The notes below the pieces were generated by a model. The model was not told where the DNA came from. It saw only the letters and a list, made by a program, of their open reading frames with translations, and did no database searches. DNA of 58,916 nt from Arthrobacter sp. Its GTDB lineage: Bacteria; Actinomycetota; Actinomycetes; Actinomycetales; Micrococcaceae. Where the stretch lies: contig NZ_JAPSHV010000006.1 of the NCBI RefSeq assembly GCF_031179385.1, positions 4,384-63,299 on the forward strand, given 5' to 3'. This document shows positions 1-7,423 of the stretch, piece after piece (the first letter of the stretch is position 1; each line of letters opens with the position of its first letter). The position numbers and the translations under genes were made by a program.

Positions 1-926
1 CGATCGGCGGGTTTGAAGGCAACGCCCAGACCCTCCGGCTGCTGACCCGGCTCGAGCCGAAGGTCATCCGGGCTGACGGTACTCCCGCCGGCCTCAACCT
101 CACCCGTGCCAGCCTCGACGCCGCCTGCAAGTACCCCTGGACGGCCCCGGACGCGCCGGTCATCCATGGGCACCGCACGTCGAAGTTCGGCGCGTACGAG
201 GACGATCTCCCGGTGTTCAACTGGCTGCGCCAGGGAGCGCCTGCCGGCCGGTCCTGTCTTGAAGCGCAGGTCATGGACCTCGCGGACGACATCTCCTACT
301 CGGTGCACGACGTCGAGGACGCCATCGTTGCCGGCCACTTCCAGCTCAAGTGGATGGACAACCCGGATCACCGCGCCCGGGTGGTGGGGTACACGCAGCA
401 GTGGTACCTGCCGCACTCGGACCCCGCCGCCGTCGATGCCGCCCTTGCCCGACTTGAAGCGACCGACGTCTGGGTGCGCGAAGCGGACGGCAGCCGGAAA
501 GCCATGGCTGCCCTGAAGAACATGACCAGCCAGCTCATCGGCCGGTTCTGCCTCAGCGCGCTCGAGACAACCCGCGGAATCTACGGCACAGACCCGCTGA
601 CCCGGTACGCGGCAGAGATGGTGGTCCCGGAGGACACCGTGACCGAGATCGCGGTCATGAAGGGGCTCGCCACCACCTACGTGATGACCAGCGTCCATCG
701 CCAGCCCATCTACGAACGGCAGCGCGAAGTGCTGTCCTCCCTCGTCCAGCAGATCGCTGCCGCCGGTGACCGTCACCTTGAGCCGATGTTCGCCGCGGAC
801 TGGCGCCAGGCCGACGACGACGACACACGCCTCCGCGTCGTCATCGACCAGGTCGCATCCCTCACAGATGCCTCCGCGCTCGCGCTGCATGAGAGGGTTG
901 TGGGGCCGGTCCCCGCCCTCTGGTAG
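1..926 (+). CDS. dgt: dGTPase (deoxyguanosinetriphosphate triphosphohydrolase), 5'-truncated by window edge
   Basis: The open frame runs in from the left edge (first full codon at base 3) and ends at TAG 924-926. Visible motifs are IGGFEGNAQTLR at the very start, typical of bacterial dGTPases, and MDLADDISYSVHDVED, which carries metal-binding D residues of the HD phosphohydrolase core. The family hydrolyses dGTP to deoxyguanosine and triphosphate and controls dNTP pools in the cytoplasm. About 307 C-terminal residues are present, so the N-terminal part with the first HD residues is missing here. It is followed after 64 bases by dnaG on the same strand, the usual actinobacterial order, which supports both calls. 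Substrate preference cannot be read from this part. Confidence 0.93.
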   Translation, partial: IGGFEGNAQTLRLLTRLEPKVIRADGTPAGLNLTRASLDAACKYPWTAPDAPVIHGHRTSKFGAYEDDLPVFNWLRQGAPAGRSCLEAQVMDLADDISYSVHDVEDAIVAGHFQLKWMDNPDHRARVVGYTQQWYLPHSDPAAVDAALARLEATDVWVREADGSRKAMAALKNMTSQLIGRFCLSALETTRGIYGTDPLTRYAAEMVVPEDTVTEIAVMKGLATTYVMTSVHRQPIYERQREVLSSLVQQIAAAGDRHLEPMFAADWRQADDDDTRLRVVIDQVASLTDASALALHERVVGPVPALW

Positions 927-990
927 AGGGTGTTCACAGGCAGGCCGGTCCGACACCGCAGGGCGGTACCCCGACACTAGACTGGATGGC

Positions 991-2997
991 ATGGCCGGAC
1001 TCATCAAGCGTGAAGATATCGATGAGGTTCGCCAGCGCACCGACATCAAGGAAGTAGTCGACGGCTACGTCACGCTGAAGTCTGCCGGCGTCGGTTCGTG
1101 GAAGGGGCTCTGCCCGTTCCACGACGAGCGCTCGCCGTCCTTTCATGTTCGTCCGCACATGGGCTCGTACCATTGCTTCGGCTGCGGCGAGGGCGGGGAC
1201 GTCATCTCCTTCGTCCAGAAGATGGACCACACCTCGTTCGCTGAGACCGTCGAGAAGCTCGCTGCCCGCATCGGCTTCGAGCTGCGCTACGAGGACGGCG
1301 GAACAGGCCCCCGACGCGAGGACGCCGGAAAGCGCCAGCGCATGCTGGACGCGCACAAGATTGCCGCCGAGTTCTTCAGGGACCAGCTGCTCACTCCCGA
1401 GGCCGCGACGGGGCGGTCCTTCCTGCAGGAGCGGGGCTTCGACCGGACCGCCGCGGAGCACTTCGGGGTGGGTTACGCACCGCAGGGCTGGGACGGGCTG
1501 CTCAACCATCTGACGGGTCGCGGGTTCACGCTCGATGAGCTGAAGCTGACCGGCATGTTCAGCGCCTCCTCGAACAACGCAGGCCGGCTCTACGACCGGT
1601 TCCGCGGAAGGCTGATGTGGCCGATCCGCGACATCACCGGAGACACCGTCGGCTTCGGAGCCCGCAAGCTCTACGAGGACGACCCGGGGCCAAAGTACCT
1701 GAACACGCCCGAGACCAGTCTCTACAAGAAGTCACAGGTGCTCTACGGCATCGATCTTGCCAAGCGGGAGATTGCAAAGTCCCGGCAGCTCGTGGTGGTG
1801 GAGGGCTACACCGACGTCATGGCGTGCCACCTGGCGGGCGTGGGCACCGCGGTCGCCACGTGCGGTACGGCGTTCGGCGCCGAGCACATCAAGATCGCCC
1901 GGAGGCTCCTGTCCGACGACGGCACCGGGGGAGAGGTGATCTTCACCTTCGACGGCGATGCCGCGGGCCAAAAAGCCGCGCTGCGGGCTTTCGAGGAAGA
2001 CCAGCGGTTCAACGCCCAAACCTACGTCGCCGTCGGGGCAGGCGGCGCCGACCCCTGCGAGCTTCGGCAGACAGCCGGGGACCAGGCGGTCCAGGATCTC
2101 ATCAGTACCCGCCGTCCGCTGTTCGAATTTGCGATCAAGGCATCCTTCGACCAGTTCGATCTGACAACAGGTGAAGGGCAGATGAAGGCTCTTCGGCACG
2201 CGGCTCCCATCGTGGCGAACATTCGCGACGTCTCGCTCAGGTCCATCTATACGCGGGAGCTTTCCCGCTGGCTCGGCATGCAGTTCGTGGGCGAGGACCA
2301 GGTGGCGCGCGCGGTGGCGTCCGCTGCGAAGCGCGCGGCGCAGCCGGCACCGGAGACCCAGGGCGAGGGCCGCCGTCGTACCGGCGATGGGCAGCAGGGC
2401 GACTGGGGGGAGCGCACCGGGGCCCAGCCCGGGCAGGACGCTCCCGGCGCTTCCACGGGCCAGGGACGCAGTTCCGCCGGCGACCAGGCCCGGGTGGAGG
2501 AGGTGCCCCAGTTCCGGCGGCCTGATCCGCGTGACCCCGTAGCGCGCATGGAGCGGGAGGCGCTCGAGGTGGTCCTGCAGTACCCGCAGCTGCTCGATGG
2601 TGCCCAGTGGGAAAGGTTTGGAGATTCGCGGTTCTCCGTTCCCGCCTACGCTGCGCTGCACGACGCCGTCCGGGCGGCTGCGGCGGGCGGCTCCCAGGAT
2701 CCGAGTGCCACGTCCAACTGGGTGGAAAGGGTGCGCCAGGAGGTTCCCGAGGTGTTGCGCGGGTTTGTGAGTGAACTCGCCGTGACCCCGCTGCCCGCAA
2801 AGGACGCCGATGCCCTGGCCATGTACTGCCGTGACATCCTCAACAGGCTCTCCGAGCTGCGCATCACTCGGCTCAAGGCGGAGAAGCTGAGCGCGCTTCA
2901 GCGGCTCGATCCGGCATCGGACCCTGCCCAGTTTCAGCAGCTGAACCGTGAGCTGATGGAGCTTGAGATGGAGCGCCGGGCCCTGCGATCCGACTAG
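991..2997 (+). CDS. dnaG: DNA primase DnaG
   Basis: This is a 668-residue primase that makes RNA primers at the replication fork with DnaB. The N-terminal CHC2 zinc finger is intact (C41PFH44 and C62FGC65). The TOPRIM domain shows VVVEGYTDVM near residue 270 and the acidic FDGDAAG near 320. A Gln/Gly/Pro-rich linker around residues 450-510 separates the catalytic core from the C-terminal helicase-binding region. The frame is open further upstream, but ATG 991 gives the canonical MAGLIKREDIDEVR start and nothing upstream resembles primase. The Shine-Dalgarno is weak (GGATGGC). The stop TAG 2995-2997 is followed by tRNA-Asn. This is an essential core gene of normal length. Confidence 0.97.
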   Translation: MAGLIKREDIDEVRQRTDIKEVVDGYVTLKSAGVGSWKGLCPFHDERSPSFHVRPHMGSYHCFGCGEGGDVISFVQKMDHTSFAETVEKLAARIGFELRYEDGGTGPRREDAGKRQRMLDAHKIAAEFFRDQLLTPEAATGRSFLQERGFDRTAAEHFGVGYAPQGWDGLLNHLTGRGFTLDELKLTGMFSASSNNAGRLYDRFRGRLMWPIRDITGDTVGFGARKLYEDDPGPKYLNTPETSLYKKSQVLYGIDLAKREIAKSRQLVVVEGYTDVMACHLAGVGTAVATCGTAFGAEHIKIARRLLSDDGTGGEVIFTFDGDAAGQKAALRAFEEDQRFNAQTYVAVGAGGADPCELRQTAGDQAVQDLISTRRPLFEFAIKASFDQFDLTTGEGQMKALRHAAPIVANIRDVSLRSIYTRELSRWLGMQFVGEDQVARAVASAAKRAAQPAPETQGEGRRRTGDGQQGDWGERTGAQPGQDAPGASTGQGRSSAGDQARVEEVPQFRRPDPRDPVARMEREALEVVLQYPQLLDGAQWERFGDSRFSVPAYAALHDAVRAAAAGGSQDPSATSNWVERVRQEVPEVLRGFVSELAVTPLPAKDADALAMYCRDILNRLSELRITRLKAEKLSALQRLDPASDPAQFQQLNRELMELEMERRALRSD

Positions 2998-3052
2998 CCG
3001 GCGCTCAATTTCACTTCGCCACAAATCCTATGTAGAGTTGTTCCTGCTGCTT

Positions 3053-3125
3053 TCCCCCGTAGCTCAATTGGCAGAGCATTCGACTGTTAATCGAAGGGTT
3101 ACTGGTTCAAGTCCAGTCGGGGGAG
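3053..3125 (+). tRNA. tRNA-Asn (anticodon GTT)
   Basis: A complete 73-nt cloverleaf can be folded. The acceptor TCCCCCG pairs with CGGGGGA, the discriminator is G3125, the anticodon stem TTCGA/TCGAA encloses loop CTGTTAA with anticodon GTT at 3086-3088, and the T arm contains GGTTCAAGTCC. The 3' CCA is not fully encoded (CAA follows). The gene is the integration site of the downstream element: its 3' half from 3088 is repeated at 29201, so the functional tRNA is built from chromosomal 5' sequence joined to element-supplied 3' sequence. Confidence 0.96.
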
Positions 3126-3129
3126 CAAA
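3088..3129 (+). repeat. attL: left 42-bp attachment repeat within tRNA-Asn
   Basis: The segment starts in the anticodon loop and covers the anticodon 3' strand, T arm, acceptor 3' strand and CAAA. It is identical to 29201-29242. The bases just outside differ on both sides, so 42 bp is the full extent of identity. Confidence 0.93.
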
Positions 3130-3178
3130 AAAGACCCTCTGACCTGCGGAAACGCTTGTCAGGGGGTCTTTCCTTTTG
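3129..3178 (+). terminator. Terminator downstream of tRNA-Asn, element-borne
   Basis: A 14-bp stem (AAAGACCCTCTGAC with GTCAGGGGGTCTTT, one G-T pair) has a 15-nt loop containing CTGCGGAAACGC and is followed by a T-rich stretch. It lies just inside the element and is the functional terminator of tRNA-Asn now. It shares TGACCTGCGG with the hairpin that follows attR. Confidence 0.85.
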
Positions 3179-3194
3179 TCGTTATACGGTGCAG

Positions 3195-3214
3195 ACCCAC
3201 CGGAAACCCACCGG
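3195..3214. repeat. Probable integrase arm-type site, left
   Basis: ACCCACCGGAAACCCACCGG contains the unit ACCCACCGG twice. The identical 20-mer recurs at 29065-29084 near the right end, and a degenerate copy (ACCCACCGAAAACC) lies at 29168-29181. Repeats near both ends of a tyrosine-integrase element fit arm-type binding sites. Binding itself is inferred. Confidence 0.55.
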
Positions 3215-3232
3215 TTTCGATACCGAACCGGC

Positions 3233-4516
3233 CTATTTCACTGCCCGGTTCAGAAGGTCAGCGACGGCGGAATGGGTGACCTTGCGGCCCATGTACTTAT
3301 CCATCGTCATTGACACGTTCGCGTGGCCCAACTGGTCCGCCCCAATCCTCGCGGACAACCCCTCCGAGTCGATCAGCGTGGCCACGGTTTTACGGAACGT
3401 GTGTGACGTCACCCACGGGAACCCGAGGGCCTCCCGAACCTTGGCCCATTGCTTAGAAGCCCCGGTAGGGTCTCTCAGCGTTCCAACGTCCGACGGGAAC
3501 ACGACATCGTGGACGTTCCCCGCCGCTTCCACCTGCCGCCGCATCAACATGCTTAAGGCGAAGTCGGGCAACGGGAGCACCCGATCACCCGATCGGCTCT
3601 TCGTATAGTTCTCCCGGATCAACCCAGCGCCTTTGGCCCGGATGACTTTCCCGTTCACAGCGACCGTTTTGGCTTCGAGGTCGACGTCGGACCATCGCAG
3701 ACCTAACACTTCCGAAATGCGGCACCCGGTCGCCGCGAGCATGGTCACAAGATCGGACAGGTCCGCCCGCTCGCAGTACTGCCCGACCGTCAGCGATGGA
3801 TGAAGTTTGTTGTCCGGGTTGAGCACTACAGGCGAGCGGTGTACCGCGTCGAGGATTCCGCGTAGCTCGTCCACGGTCAGCGCACGGGCGGCTTTGGTTT
3901 CCACCCGGATCGCGCCGACACCCGAGACTGGGTTATGCGGCAGCGCCCCATACTGCACGGCGAGCTTGAACATCCCCGACAGGACGGCGCGGCACGTGCG
4001 GGCCACGTTCGGGCCGTTGTGGTCCGTGATCGCGTGGAGGAACTTGTCGAGCCGCTGCGTGGACGCTTCCCGCAACCGTAGTGCACCCAACCCTTTGACG
4101 ATGTGCCCGGCCACGTACCGGTACAGGTCCAGCGTTTTCACCGCCCGCCCGTCCTTCACCATCACATCCAGGTAGGTTTCCCACAGCACCTGCACGCGGG
4201 TCTCAGCCGTCAACTCGTCGACGGTCGGTGTGGTCCGCTCCAGCAGATACCCGATCAGCGAGTCCTTCGCCTTTTGCGCGGATGTGCCCGTCCTCTCGAC
4301 TTTGCGGGTCACGCCGTCCAGATCGCGGAACCAGCAGGACGCCCGCCACCGGTTGAGGCGGCGCAACTCGGCGGCGGAAAGGTTCACCCATTCCTCGCGG
4401 GGGATAGCCCGCGCGACGGTGCGCTCGCGTCCGCCGGGTGTGGTCCGCCGTACGGACTCGACCGGCGTGGCTTCAATGTTCCCCCACGCCCCTATCGGCA
4501 GCGGTGGCCTGCTCAT
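3233..4516 (-). CDS. int: Tyrosine-type site-specific integrase
   Basis: This 427-residue phage integrase catalyses integration and excision at the tRNA-Asn site. The C-terminal catalytic domain shows box I ATGCRISEVLGLRW (Arg near residue 264), box II TSHTFRKT (H-x-x-R near 370) and LGHANVSMTMDKYMGR with the nucleophilic Tyr near 406. The N-terminal region has an arm-binding/SAM-like core-binding layout (VLWETYLDVMVKDGRAVKTL). The frame is open to 4540, but ATG 4516 has GGAGG six bases upstream and overlaps the stop of the preceding repressor gene as ATGA, so I chose it. Gene order XRE-int on one strand suggests co-transcription. Its stop is 103 bases from attL. Confidence 0.95.
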   Translation of the reverse strand: MSRPPLPIGAWGNIEATPVESVRRTTPGGRERTVARAIPREEWVNLSAAELRRLNRWRASCWFRDLDGVTRKVERTGTSAQKAKDSLIGYLLERTTPTVDELTAETRVQVLWETYLDVMVKDGRAVKTLDLYRYVAGHIVKGLGALRLREASTQRLDKFLHAITDHNGPNVARTCRAVLSGMFKLAVQYGALPHNPVSGVGAIRVETKAARALTVDELRGILDAVHRSPVVLNPDNKLHPSLTVGQYCERADLSDLVTMLAATGCRISEVLGLRWSDVDLEAKTVAVNGKVIRAKGAGLIRENYTKSRSGDRVLPLPDFALSMLMRRQVEAAGNVHDVVFPSDVGTLRDPTGASKQWAKVREALGFPWVTSHTFRKTVATLIDSEGLSARIGADQLGHANVSMTMDKYMGRKVTHSAVADLLNRAVK

Positions 4517-5037
4517 GATTCCTCCAAAGGTTTTTGCCACTCGTACAGGGTGACCAATCCGTTTAGGTCGATCCCTTCAGCTTCCGCCCGTTCGAACAAG
4601 GCGAACGCCTCTTTCAGGAGCGCCTTAGGCGCATCGGTCGGCAGATGAATCCCCGGCAAGCCGGGTGAGTCTGGACGGACGGTCGCGCGCCATTTTGCTT
4701 TCGCCAGGTCTCGCTTCAGCGGGGCGTCACCTACCAGCCATCTCCACACACGGCGGGCCGTAGTCTCGAACTTCCCGGTGAGACGCACGGGCTGATCGTC
4801 CGTGACATCACCGACGAGGAGCCAGTCCGGCGTCACGTCTAGGACGAGGGCGAGCGCTACCAGATCGTCGGTGTCCACCCGGCGCAATCCGTTTTCGATC
4901 TTTGATAGACCGTTGAAATTCAGCTGGTGCCCCATTCGCTCTAGCCGGGCCGATAGTTCCTTGAGGTCGAAACCACAGCGCCGCCGGGCTTCCTTGACGT
5001 TGGAGGCTACCCGATTGCCGGTCGGTCCCTGCTTCAT
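4513..5037 (-). CDS. XRE-family helix-turn-helix regulator (probable element repressor)
   Basis: The 174-residue protein has an N-terminal XRE helix-turn-helix (VKEARRRCGFDLKELSARLE, then LSKIENGLRRVDTDDLVALA) and a C-terminal part of unknown fold. I chose ATG 5037 because GGAG lies six bases upstream; the frame extends to 5115 but those residues are unlike a repressor N terminus. It overlaps the integrase start by 4 bp and is divergent from the AlpA-like gene. This matches repressor/excisionase switches of temperate elements (for example Stl of SaPIs, by position only). It probably represses the rightward promoter between 5038 and 5153. A host-signal or phage-protein anti-repressor cannot be judged from sequence. 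Confidence 0.85.
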   Translation of the reverse strand: MKQGPTGNRVASNVKEARRRCGFDLKELSARLERMGHQLNFNGLSKIENGLRRVDTDDLVALALVLDVTPDWLLVGDVTDDQPVRLTGKFETTARRVWRWLVGDAPLKRDLAKAKWRATVRPDSPGLPGIHLPTDAPKALLKEAFALFERAEAEGIDLNGLVTLYEWQKPLEES

Positions 5038-5153
5038 TAATTTCTCCATAATCAATAATTCTAGCAGGGTATTGGACAAAGCGGACACATCGTGATCAAC
5101 TGTGACCAGCGACAAAATAACCGGTATTCCGTTATAGAAAATGGAGAACAGTG
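5038..5153. promoter_or_regulatory. Divergent control region between repressor and AlpA-like gene
   Basis: This AT-richer intergenic segment separates the leftward XRE-int pair from the rightward AlpA-replication genes. A rightward -10-like TTATAG lies about 20 bases before ATG 5154, and a leftward -35-like TTGTCC with TAGAAT further along is visible on the minus strand. I did not find a clear operator palindrome. The lysogeny-type switch role is inferred from gene order. Confidence 0.45.
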
Positions 5154-5357
5154 ATGACTTTCACGAGTGAGGGCCGGGGTGATCGGCTGATGTCCACGGA
5201 GGAGCTGGCCGAGTATCTTTCGGTGCCGATCGCGACCGTTTATGCGTGGCGCAGTCGACGGAAGGCACCTCCGGGTATCCGGGTGGGCCGGTTCGTCCGC
5301 TTCCGCCAATCCGAGGTCGATGCGTGGCTGGCCTCGCGTCCGCGAGAAGTCGCATGA
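5154..5357 (+). CDS. AlpA/excisionase-type DNA-binding protein
   Basis: This is a small protein of 67 residues with a winged helix-turn-helix of the MerR/AlpA/Xis class: MSTEELAEYLSVPIATVYAW, then RVGRFVRFRQSEVDAWL. Such proteins bend DNA as recombination directionality factors or activate excision genes. The track start at GTG 5151 is less likely than ATG 5154, which has GGAG seven bases upstream. It is the first gene of the rightward unit. The stop TGA overlaps an ATG (ATGA at 5354-5357) that opens a damaged small frame. Confidence 0.85.
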   Translation: MTFTSEGRGDRLMSTEELAEYLSVPIATVYAWRSRRKAPPGIRVGRFVRFRQSEVDAWLASRPREVA

Positions 5358-5534
5358 AAAAAGCGGCACGGCCCCGGCTTTTTTGGGCCGGCACCGACGC
5401 TCCTTGACCGGCTTCGCTCCGCCGGGCTCATCCCGGGCCAGGAGCCGGTACGGGTTCCGTACGACGCCACCGACCGTTACCCCGGCTGCGGTGCCGTGAC
5501 CCCAGCCGGGCCGGGTAATGCGCGGCGCAACTAA
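5354..5534 (+). pseudogene. Small coding frame disrupted at an A6 run, or readthrough extension of the AlpA-like gene
   Basis: ATG 5354 overlaps the AlpA-like stop, but its frame ends after 17 codons. The next frame, which is also the AlpA frame directly after its TGA, stays open for 58 codons to TAA 5532. It has GC-rich third positions and protein-like content (PTLLDRLRSAGLIPGQEPVR, then PYDATDRYPGC). Removing one A from the run 5357-5362 would join the ATG to this frame. Either a one-base insertion inactivated a small gene, or the extension is made by readthrough or slippage. A sequencing error in the homopolymer is also possible. Confidence 0.4.
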
Positions 5535-5603
5535 GACCACCCACGCCCCCACACCACCAAACGCCGAATCGACCAAACTTCCTTCGGAAAGGTCGGTTTC
5601 CTG

Positions 5604-5975
5604 ATGAAAACCCATCCGTACTTCCAACCGCCGCCCCCACCCCTGTCCGCCGTCCCGTCCGACCGCCCGCCGCGGTTCCAGACAACGCTTCGAATTGACC
5701 TCCGCAGGTTCGCTGTCCGTGAGCGTGTCGGCCCGGGTTATGACTTTTCCCGGTTTGAACAGCACGCGAGCGAACAGGTTGCCCAACTGCCGCCCGGCTC
5801 GACCGTGGACCTCGTCGTGCACTCCTATCGACCGGTGCCAGGACGCCTCGGCTTCGCTGATCCCCGCATGATCTGGAACATCTGCACCGACGACATGGGC
5901 GTCGCGGCGCACTGGCGCGCCGGAATCCGCGCCGCGTCGGGCTGGGACGATCCCGAAGGGGGGTCGGCGGCATGA
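5604..5975 (+). CDS. Hypothetical protein, element replication unit
   Basis: This 123-residue protein has a Pro-rich start (PYFQPPPPPLSAVP) followed by a compact alpha/beta-looking region (TLRIDLRRFAVRERV, STVDLVVHSYRPVPGRLG) and an aromatic C terminus. No family is recognised. It overlaps the following ATPase gene by ATGA, implying translational coupling and a shared role in element replication or maintenance. The region 5535-5603 before it shows nothing else. Confidence 0.7.
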   Translation: MKTHPYFQPPPPPLSAVPSDRPPRFQTTLRIDLRRFAVRERVGPGYDFSRFEQHASEQVAQLPPGSTVDLVVHSYRPVPGRLGFADPRMIWNICTDDMGVAAHWRAGIRAASGWDDPEGGSAA

Positions 5976-7399
5976 TTCCCGGGCCTTTGACCGAGGACGA
6001 GTGGATGCCCGACGGCTTCTATTCGCACGCGGAACAGCAGGGCGACGATCATGATGAGGGGCTGCTTGACGCGGTGCGGGCGTTCCTCTCCCGTTTCATC
6101 GCCTACCCATCGGATGAGGCTGCGGTGGCGCACACCCTATGGGTCGCTCATGCGCACTTTGTTGACGCGTTCGAGAACACGCCACGCTTGGCTTTCCTTT
6201 CGCCCGAACCGGGCAGCGGGAAATCCAGAGCAATGGAACTCACCGAGGCACTCGTGCCACGCCCCGTTCTTTCGGTGAATGCCTCAGTCGCCTACATCTT
6301 CAGGAAGATAAGTGATGAGGCCGGATTGCCCACCCTATTGATGGATGAGATCGACGCCGTATTCAGCAGCGGCAAGGCCGAAGTCCACGAGGACCTCCGC
6401 GGGCTGCTGAACTCCGGTTACAGGAAAGGCGCGACCGCCGGGCGGGCGGCGATCCGGGGCCGGGAAATAGTGACGGAGGAGTGGCCGTCCTTCTGCGCCG
6501 TGGCCCTCGCGGGCCTCAATCAGTTGCCCGACACGCTCATGACCCGGTCCATCGTGATCCCGATGAAGCGCCGCAGGCCCGGGCAGAAAATCGAACCATA
6601 CCGCCGGCGGGTGTTCGCATCGGAGGCTGGCCGTCTGCGGAACCGGCTCGCCCGGTTCGCGGAATCCGCGCGCGCCGAGGTGGCCGGTGTGTGGCCGGAC
6701 CTTCCCGAGGGCATCGAGGACCGCGACGCCGACATTTGGGAGCCGTTGCTATCCGTCGCTGACGCCGCAGGTGGGCGTTGGCCGGAGACCGCACGGGAGG
6801 CCGCGCTTGTCATGGTCGCCAAAGCGAAGGAGAAGCCCGCGACGCTCGGTATTCGCCTGCTTGCCGACATCCGGGATGTCCTCGACGGTCGGGACCGGAT
6901 CAGCACGACTGACCTGCTGGGCGCCCTGGACGCGATAGACACTGCACCGTGGGCCAGCATCAAGGGCGAACCGATCGACGCCCGGTACCTCGCCCGGATG
7001 CTGGGGCGGTACGAAATCCCCACGAACAACACCGTCCGGATCGACGGCGGGACCGTGAAGGGTTACCTCCGCGCCCACTTTGCGGACGCTTTCCAAAGAT
7101 ATCTGCCCGCCGTTACCGCTGTTACCGCTGTTACCGACGTTGAAACACAGGCGTGCGCGGAACCTGAGCAGCGTTACCTTCACCTCGATTCTGGGGTGGG
7201 AGGTGAACAGGTGATTCGCAATAAGCAGGGGGTCATTCGCAATAAGCAACCGGAAAGTCCGTACGCGCGCCTTAGTCCAGAAGTCGGTAACAGCGGTAAC
7301 GCCGGTAACGGCGTCAATGATTCGACGCCCGCCTGCGCGGTGTGCGGCTTTCCGATGCACCCCGCCCTCACCGCCGCCGGGACACACCCCAGCTGCTAA
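5972..7399 (+). CDS. DUF3631-domain P-loop ATPase (element replication protein)
   Basis: The 475-residue protein has a Walker A motif SPEPGSGKSRAME near residues 75-88, Walker B TLLMDEIDAVF near 120-130, and the DUF3631 signature region (LLNSGYRKGATAGR, then FCAVALAGLNQLPDTLMTRS) with conserved Arg residues. Such proteins occur in actinobacterial phages and integrative elements, often with primase domains, and probably act as replicative ATPases. No primase domain is present here. The C-terminal 90 residues are low complexity, encoded by repeated GTTACC units, and end in a possible zinc knuckle (CAVCGFPMH...C). Coupled to the upstream gene by ATGA. Function in replication is inferred. Confidence 0.85.
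   Translation: MIPGPLTEDEWMPDGFYSHAEQQGDDHDEGLLDAVRAFLSRFIAYPSDEAAVAHTLWVAHAHFVDAFENTPRLAFLSPEPGSGKSRAMELTEALVPRPVLSVNASVAYIFRKISDEAGLPTLLMDEIDAVFSSGKAEVHEDLRGLLNSGYRKGATAGRAAIRGREIVTEEWPSFCAVALAGLNQLPDTLMTRSIVIPMKRRRPGQKIEPYRRRVFASEAGRLRNRLARFAESARAEVAGVWPDLPEGIEDRDADIWEPLLSVADAAGGRWPETAREAALVMVAKAKEKPATLGIRLLADIRDVLDGRDRISTTDLLGALDAIDTAPWASIKGEPIDARYLARMLGRYEIPTNNTVRIDGGTVKGYLRAHFADAFQRYLPAVTAVTAVTDVETQACAEPEQRYLHLDSGVGGEQVIRNKQGVIRNKQPESPYARLSPEVGNSGNAGNGVNDSTPACAVCGFPMHPALTAAGTHPSC
7111..7310. repeat. Iteron-like repeats inside the 3' end of the DUF3631 gene
   Basis: Three GTTACCGCT-type units lie at 7112-7140, two exact 14-mers ATTCGCAATAAGCA at 7214-7227 and 7235-7248 (21 bp apart), and three inverted GGTAAC units at 7286-7309 (GGTAACAGCGGTAACGCCGG). 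The first and last clusters are inverted relative to each other. They could be iterons of an element origin or merely repeats in a disordered protein tail. Confidence 0.5.
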
Positions 7400-7423
7400 T
7401 CCAACGAAAGACGAATCCGAACC

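Noticed and set aside
1732-3024. 430-aa minus-strand frame opposite dnaG
   Set aside because: It is a shadow of the high-GC primase gene; its translation has no domain pattern and no ribosome site.
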